This document shows, in pieces, positions 57,208-64,000 of a stretch of 64,000 nucleotides of DNA (positions are counted from its first letter, which is position 1; each line of letters begins with the position of its first letter). Made by a program: the position numbers and the translations under genes. This DNA is from Apiosordaria backusii (lineage: Eukaryota > Ascomycota > Sordariomycetes > Sordariales > Lasiosphaeriaceae): positions 186,001-250,000 of the forward strand of contig JAUKTV010000016.1 of assembly GCA_030549205.1 (NCBI GenBank), written 5' to 3'. The notes under the pieces are model-generated. The model did not search any database. It had not been told where the DNA came from and saw nothing but the letters and a program-made list of their open reading frames with translations.

Positions 57208-60200
57208 TCAGTCAAGCTCCCCAGTAATATACCCTCCCAACCTCCTTCCCTGCCCATCAACCCCATTCTGCAGCCTCCCCGCAAGTTGATTTTGGCCCTC
57301 CACCAACCTCCTATGCTCCTGCAGCCGCTTCGTCATCCTTGCCTCAGAGGCAGCATCGACCCGATCGATCGCCTCCCTTTCCCGGATCCTAACCGAGCTC
57401 ATCTGATTAGCGTAACCAATCATCTTTTCCTGCTTCTTCTCCTCCATCTCCAGCTCCGCCTCCTTGATCAGCCTCGCCCTCGTAAGACCGGCTTCCGTCA
57501 GGCGCTGCTCAGCTTCAACATTCGCCTCCCGCTCCGCCTTCCGGCGCTGCAGTTCCTGAGCGAAAGCCATATCCGCCTGCTGTTGGCGAACCTTGTGAAA
57601 GTCGAGCTCGTCTTGTCGCATACGACGGGTGCGAGAGTCTTCGATCTCGGCGCGGGTTTTGAAGAGCTGGTTGTGGAAGTCGGCGATTTCTTTCTGGCGC
57701 GACAGGGCGGCCGTGTGCTCTTCCCTTTCTTTCTGAATGCGAGTCTCCATGGCGCGGCGTTCGCGCTCGGCTCGGAGTAGCTCGGGCGGTAGGTTCAATG
57801 CGCCTTCTGGCTGAGGTTGAGCGGGGTCATTGCCATAAAAGACATCTTTGCAGCGGTTGGCTTTGAGCAGTTCCAGGAGTTGAGGCTTTGTTTTGGTGTT
57901 GGGCAGAACCCGCTGAACATATTGCGAGGGCGAGTACGTGCATGTGCCATCGGTGAACTGGTTGTATGGCTCGTTGACATACTTCCAGACCCCAGTCTTC
58001 AGCAAGGCCCCTGTGGTGGCGATTGGGTCAAGACTCTCCAGCGCAAGCAACAACACGGACTTGCCCTCGCACTGGATTGTCAGATCTGACCCAGCTTCCC
58101 TGATCAAATAACTCATGCATTTCTGCATCTGCTTTTCTTGACTCGCACTCAGCGAGCCTCCGCTTGCAGCGTTCAGGCACAGCTCACCGAGGGCGCTTCT
58201 ACCGCCATGCAAGGTACTGGGAAAATCGACGTCATGCCCAAACTCGACCAACACCTTCAGGGCCTGCAGGTTCAGTTCCCTAGCTGCGTTGTGAACAGAC
58301 CCGTCATTCTGGCTTGCATTCGGGTCAGCCGCGAGGATATTGGACATGATGCTTGTGCCCAACTCTCCGCCCATCTCCGTGGCCATTGTCATTGGCGTGT
58401 TGCCAGTTACGTCCATCACATCGACCTCAGCACCAGCCAGAATAAGACACTTCACCACGTCTTGCCTCTTGGCCCGGATAGCCAGCATGAGAGGTGTTGT
58501 TTTGGAGACCTTGGTCTCGAAATTCACCTTCGCGCCTCGGTCAACCAGCAGTTCAATCACGGAACTGCTGATCCGTTTCTGGGGTTGAGAGATGGCCCAG
58601 AACAACAAATTCACCTGTTCTTCTTCGTCAATGTCGTCCATCACTCTCAACGTGGTCATCTGGTCGTGATAATAACCCGCATCAAGCAACGTCTCGAGTA
58701 TCCTGACCGATCGTGGGAACTTTGTCAAGGCCCGGAAAAGTACTGGCTCAGTGCCGACAGGGGGAAACATGACATCCAGTCTCTCCTCGCCATCGTGGTA
58801 ATCCGTGAAGAGTGTGATGAGCCGAAGCGTGTCCTCCTCAGAAAGATCAGCATGGTCAAATATGTAACCGAACGCCAGAGAAACAGCCCTGGAATCTGGA
58901 TTCTGTTGTAAAACCTGTCGAATCAGGTCTGCGTCTGCGCGCTGAGCCGCCTTTTGCAACACAATTCCATCTTCGTAAGAGACATCGACCTTGTGCTGAA
59001 GTAGAAGACCGGCAAATTTGCGTGCGAGTTCGTCTTTCTCCGTGTCATAAGCATCAATGGCCGTCATCAACGCCAGCGTCAAACTCTCTCCTTCGGCACC
59101 CTTGGCTAGCAACATTTTGGCAACCTGGAACCCCTTTTCCGAGAACCAAGTTGCTGACGTCTCCGGTGTAAAGGCCTGTTTGAACGTCCACGAAACGTCC
59201 TTCTGTGGGATATCACCCGCCAACAACAATTGCAAGACGTCCACCAGCAGCATCTGAGCCGCATCCGTCAGCGTCTCGCAGCCATTAGATAGCGGTGACG
59301 CCCCGTTCTTGAGCAACAATCCGACCAACCGTAAATCCGGATCCTCTTTCACGACCCTGTTCAACGCAATATTGACCTCCTCGCAAGGCGGCATTCCAGC
59401 CTGGAACAACCAATCCACAACCTGCAACCTCGAATCCCTGCTCAACTTTCTGCTAGCCTTGAGCGACCGCAGCAGCGTCACCTTGTTAGGCTTCTTCTGC
59501 TGCTCCTTGTCACTGTCAATCCCGAGCATAAGTTTCAGGCTCCCCATATTCGCCCCCCTTGTCACATTCCAGATCGCCTCTCCAGCATTGTAGTCCACAC
59601 TTGCCCCGTGTTCTAGCAACAACCTGACCAGGCCTTCCCCGTCATCCCCAAACTTGGCCGCCGACACAAGCTGTGCATCCACCGCCTCCCCTTTGACCCC
59701 TTTGTCAAGCAAGATGCGAAACACATCCTCTCTCCGCTTCAAGTCCGCAACCTGACTCGCAGCTTGGAACGCCTTAACCAGAGTCTGCTCCCCGACTTGA
59801 CCCCCCTGTCCTCTCAGAAGCATTTTCACTACATCCTTGGACCCGGCGCCGCAAGCCCCCACAATGGCCTGTCCATCTCGGTGATCAGCGCTCGCCCCGT
59901 AGTCTGTGAGCACTCTCCCGAGCTCGATGTCGCCGTCCGAAGCAGCCGAGAGTAACGCATCTGAGATGGTCTGCCCCTTTACTCCTTTGACAAGAAGTGC
60001 CTTGCAGATGGCAACTCTCTTGATTTTGCTTGTAACCAGCAGGGCATCTACAAAGGCGTCTTGTAAGACTTGCTGCGAGTAAACGGTAGACGACTTGTCC
60101 AGAACCAGCTGCACAATCTCGACGTTTTCCTTCTTGATGGCGGTGATGAGGGCATCACCTCCAGAGGAATCGGCATGGGTGGCGAGAAGTGAAATGAGCG

Positions 60201-62816
60201 GAAGGTCATTGGGGTGGGCATTGATCGCATAAACCAATGCCCGGTTGGCCTCGGCTCCCGGTGCGCCTGATACGACGAGTTTCTGGGTGAAGGTTAACCT
60301 GTCCATTGGGTCGAGGATGTTCAAAGACTGAGGGAGGGCTGCTGCTAGCGATGTGGCGGTAGGGTTGGCGGTGAATAACAGGTCGACTATGGCAGAGTCG
60401 GCAGCCTTGACTGCGCATGACAGGGCAGCTGCTTTGTTGGAATTGACATCTGCCCCGGCTGCTAGCAAGGAAGAAATAACGGCAAGTTGTCTCTTTTCTG
60501 GTGTTATCTTCAAGAGGGTTTGAACTTCTTTGACAAGGATGGCATTGAGGATGTTCTTATCTCTTGTTCGGCGGAGAATGGAATCGACTTTCGTCGCCTT
60601 GACTTGGTTTGTTGGTGCCTCGGAAAGCATTGCCAGTGCTTGAAAGAGTGTGTCCGGGCTGGGGCCGCCATATTGCAGGACATGTTCGAGTAAGGACGGG
60701 TCGGGATCGTTGATGGCTACAACATGTTAGAATCTCAAGAGCACAAACAAACAAAATGCGGAGGCGTACCAAGTGTAATGCTTGCTCCCTGGTCGAAGTT
60801 GGCATCGGCTCGTCCTTGTTCCAGCAGCAATTTAACGAGTTGCGTATCTACAGGCTTGACAGCGAGAGCATGTGCTAAAGCCTGCGATGTCTCCACATGA
60901 CCAGCGCCGGGAACGAGCAAACTAAGCATGCGATACCGTATTTCCCTATCAGGTTCATCCATAGCCTTCCTAACGGCAGCAGCCATTGTTGGAGGTGCCG
61001 GCTTATTCGTGAGCAGTCTCTCCAAAAGGGGTAGGTCTCGAATGGCTATCGCTGACAAGATGCCAGCACCGTCGTTGAAGTTCACATCAGCGTTGAACCT
61101 GAGAAGCAAGCTGATAAAGTTTTCATCACGGCGCGGGGGCTGTTCCTCAATCGCCTCCTGGAGAGCCACCGAAACATAGCGGCTCGATAAACCCGCGTTT
61201 AGGAACAGTTCTGCAATTTGATATCGGATTGCTGGCTGGAGGGCGCGAACAGAAGGAGAAAATACTTGATCCAAAGTTTGGGTACTTGGCCTGCCGACTA
61301 ACAGCTGTTTCACCATTGGCAACTGACCCATCTGAACCGCGATGCTCAAAGCCATACCATCCCTGTGGTCGACTGACGCAACTTCGTGTCTGATAGATAC
61401 CATGCCGTGCTGTCCGTTTCTCAGGTCATGACTGGAAACTGATTGCCCACCGGGAAACTGCGGGGTAAGTAATAACTGGGCAGACTGAAGGTCGTTGGCC
61501 TTTACAACATCGACAAGGACTTCGTGTAGACGGGGTCCGCCTGCCCCCTTTCGGAGTAGGAGGCTGAGCATAGCATGTCGATCCTCGGGTGCAATGTTCT
61601 TTGGTATGCTTTCAAGACATTCCGAGGCATAAGCTGGGCTGAGTGTAGACCTTTCACTCAAGAGTAACTGGGCCAAGCTGGTTCGACCGGTAGACAGGGC
61701 ATGCCGCACAATGCTAGCGTCCTGGTACTCAACTGAAGCCCCATAAGACACGAGTAAATCGACCATATCGTAATACTCGTTGATAGAAGCTTGCGCGAGT
61801 GCCATTGCAATCGGCTCACCCGACGCACCAGCACAAAGCAGGGCCTCTGTGAAAGGAAGTCTGTCGTTGGGGCCAAGCGAGGTATGCTCCAACAACCGTG
61901 CGAAGCTTTCCAGAACCCCCTGACCACCCTGCGTGGGTGGTTTTGTACCGGTAAGTATCGCAAGTGCAATATCGACCCTGCACTGAGCGATAGCCGTCTT
62001 GAGCGCTTCAGCTTTGTGGTATTCGCCATCAGCGGTTGACCGACTGAGCCTCATCACCGTCTGCAAGCAGCCTTTCCGTGCAGCATCAACCATGGACATG
62101 GACACCCATTGTGATGACGGCCTCCCCTCTGACTGCAAGATCAGCCCTACCAAGTCGGCATGCCCACCCATAATACACAGCTGCCTAAAAGCGTCCTGGG
62201 CGTCCTGAGTCTGCGTGGTATTGGCACCCTGTTGGAGCAGCATGGCCAACATCTCCAGGTCCCCAGAGCGTATCGCAAGAGGGAGCGCCGCATCCAGACT
62301 GAGAGGGTCGGCGTACTGGACCAACACAGCAACCATGTCCGTGTGTCGATTCCGGACGGCTCTTTGCAGCACCCTGCTTCTTTCCAGATTCTCCAGGCTC
62401 TTCCTCCGCGTGAGCAAATGGGTCTTGTTCTTGATGGCAGACACATTCACATTTCCGCCCGCGTTTACCAACTTGGCAATCAAGGCATCGGCTACCCTAG
62501 GGGCTCCTCGATTGGCGACTAGCGCGTCTAGAGCTTCGAAGATCTCGTTTGGATCCCAGGTGCCTGATGGCTTTTTGTTGGAGCTGAAGGCGCGTTTGAT
62601 GCCTCCATTTTGAGAATTTTTGTTGCCATCTGCAGCGGCGTTTAGTCGTTGCCGTTTCAGCAATTCTTCTGCTTGGAAGTCATCTTGAGGTGTTCGTCGT
62701 TGTGGAGGCCGTTGTTGAACGGTTACCGGTGGGATGGTTGGGTGGATACCCCAGGCGGCGGCGATCTGCTGGAGCCGTGCCCGACGACCACCGTCGTGGC
62801 TAAAGGGTGAGGCCAT
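57208..62816 (-). CDS. Large ankyrin-like repeat protein with C-terminal charged coiled coil
   Basis: Two exons, 62816-60770 and 60716-57208, join in phase over a 53-nt intron (gtacgc...ttgtag) to give 1,851 residues. After a Gln/Arg/Pro-rich head (residues 1-90), degenerate ankyrin-type repeats fill about residues 100-1600. They follow a recurring pattern such as VDHRDGMALSIAVQMGQLPM, ADHRDGQAIVGACGAGSKDV and VSYEDGIVLQKAAQRADADL, each followed by a hydrophobic LLL helix about every 66-72 residues. More canonical repeats (TPLMLAIRAKRQDVVKCLIL, GNTPMTMATEMGG) come near 1380-1450. The last about 190 residues are Glu/Arg/Lys/Gln-rich and predicted coiled coil (RRAMETRIQKEREEHTAAL). No enzymatic or membrane domain is seen. 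It is probably a scaffold; the partner is unknown. The single start ATG at 62816 is well placed. Confidence 0.88.
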
Positions 62817-64000
62817 CGTGATGCAGCACTTTCGAGCTTTGCTTGATCATAACCAAATGTGGTAGATGCGTCTTAGGTGTGCGGGAGCAAGGTGCGGCTC
62901 TTGAAGGTTGGAACCGAGAAGCTTTGAAAGCTAGGTATGTTACAGCAGTAGGTCACCAGTCAATCACACCGCGGACAAAGAAGTCATATCCCGAAGAGGT
63001 TATGTTCTGGTTGGAGGTATCGGTGAGATGATACCCCAAAGATGCCGGTAAAACCTCAACGGGTTGCGAATGCCGATGTGACGCTTCGAGGACCAGTTTG
63101 GCGTCCAACCTGGACTGTTTGCGTGGACAGCCTCGTGGTGGGTTACGTGGTGCTGTGGGCCGTTGCCGCTATTTCTGTGGCGATCACGGCACGCCAAGGC
63201 AGCTGGAGGTTCGGACGCGCTGCTGGAACGAGCTCCTCTGGTGTTGAGATGAAGGATGTGAAAAGATGGAGAAGATCAGATCCAGAAGGAGAATGAAAAG
63301 GTTAGATGACGAGGCTCTCGGATTCGAGACGAGCCCACATTCACAGCGTCTATTCTTGGGTTGCTGTGCAACTTGAGCTTGAGGTTGTCAGACAGGGGAA
63401 CCTTGCAGCTGGGTGTGAGGCTTGAGTTGTCTTGATCGGCAATGCATTGGCTTTGTTTGCCCTGAAGCTGCTGCCGCAGAGCACAGCCACTGGATTGGCC
63501 ACCAAAAACCACCCGGACAGCGTGTCGAGCGCCTAAGCCGCCCCACACCAGGAATCTAGCCCCTGTCAACCTAAAATCAAGATTTCATGATAATAAGGTA
63601 TCTATTCCCGTCTTCCGCAGCTATTTTTTCTAATGCTGCCATGTCAAGAAGAAGGCATAAACCCGCCGTCCCGTGTTGAGAGGAAAAAGCGGGTGAATAA
63701 TGGGGTCTCGGTGTAGTTCAAGGGCGCATGGAAGCCCCACGAGTATCCGTACCGCAGTGAGCCAAGGCAGACTTGGGCATAAGGCACTCTGTCTTAGAGA
63801 CTGAAACTTGATAAACAGTAATAAGACAACACAATGTTGTTGGAGCTCACTGTCTTACACTCATCAATGACATCCTTAGTCATCCCCGACACAACCTCCG
63901 ACTCGGTCTTGGCATGGAATTTCCCGCCCAATGTGTGCTGCTATCGTGCCTTTTCTGCATGTGTAACATGATAAAGTATGAAGAGGGGAAGCTGAATATC
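62817..64000. other. Right-edge intergenic region, no convincing gene
   Basis: Promoter of the ankyrin-like gene. Small frames at 63042-63296 (+), with one hydrophobic stretch, and 63276-63569 (-) are not supported well enough to call. A real gene could lie beyond the right edge. Confidence 0.4.

Noticed and set aside
57088..62613. Many rightward ORFs (up to 257 codons) opposite the ankyrin-like gene
   Set aside because: Antisense shadows of an 1,851-residue frame with consistent repeats.
63042..63296. 84-codon rightward ORF with one hydrophobic segment
   Set aside because: No family resemblance, unclear start, and too near the window edge to judge.
63695..63775. GGTCTCGGTGTAGTTCAAGGG, resembling a tRNA 5' half
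   Set aside because: No matching anticodon or T-arm structure in the following 60 bases.
1..64000. CRISPR arrays, bacterial operons, riboswitches, replication origins
   Set aside because: None seen. The window is intron-bearing fungal nuclear DNA, and no regularly spaced repeats with unique spacers exist.

Overview
The window looks like nuclear DNA of a filamentous ascomycete (Pezizomycotina), most likely a Sordariomycete near the Sordariales. Genes are widely spaced and carry short introns (about 50-90 nt, GTRNGY...YAG). The gene set is typical of that group: DUF3176, CTF18, NCS1 and MCT-type permeases, a SulP sulfate permease, a Rad5/Rad16-type ATPase and an NLR-like protein. A 10-kb block shows the signature of repeat-induced point mutation (RIP). 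The species is my inference.

Layout. 1-9.9 kb: a 2OG-Fe(II) dioxygenase cut by the window edge, a DUF3176 membrane protein, a 217-bp MITE with a perfect 5-bp target duplication, the clamp-loader subunit CTF18 with three ACGCG boxes upstream, and an ASCH/PUA-like protein. 10.78-20.66 kb: one RIP-ruined LTR retrotransposon with 202-bp LTRs. Two later, unmutated insertions sit inside it: a 679-bp solo LTR (5-bp target duplication) and an apparently intact pogo/Fot1 transposon (47-bp terminal inverted repeats, 557-aa transposase). 20.7-29 kb: a decayed neighbourhood holding an aminotransferase with an internal deletion, a 2OG oxygenase with a one-base splice-phase problem, an NLR-like gene (SesB-type hydrolase, NB-ARC, helical repeats) broken by one single-base shift and one exact 11-bp tandem duplication, and two unrecognised low-complexity ORFs. 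29.7-31.0 kb: a second, smaller AT-rich relic.

31.5-63 kb is a more ordinary gene region. It holds a SulP permease with STAS domain, a bHLH factor, two hypothetical proteins, a 13-cysteine secreted protein, an NCS1 nucleobase permease, a monocarboxylate-type MFS transporter with an apparent homopolymer frameshift, a ten-exon SNF2/RING ATPase, and an 1,851-residue ankyrin-like protein with a charged coiled-coil tail.

I see no operon-like system. The main biological story is genome defence: RIP hollowed out an element, and later elements re-invaded it, with broken genes clustered alongside. Gene models were built by hand from splice consensus and reading-frame phase. Several suspected frameshifts could be assembly errors and are flagged.
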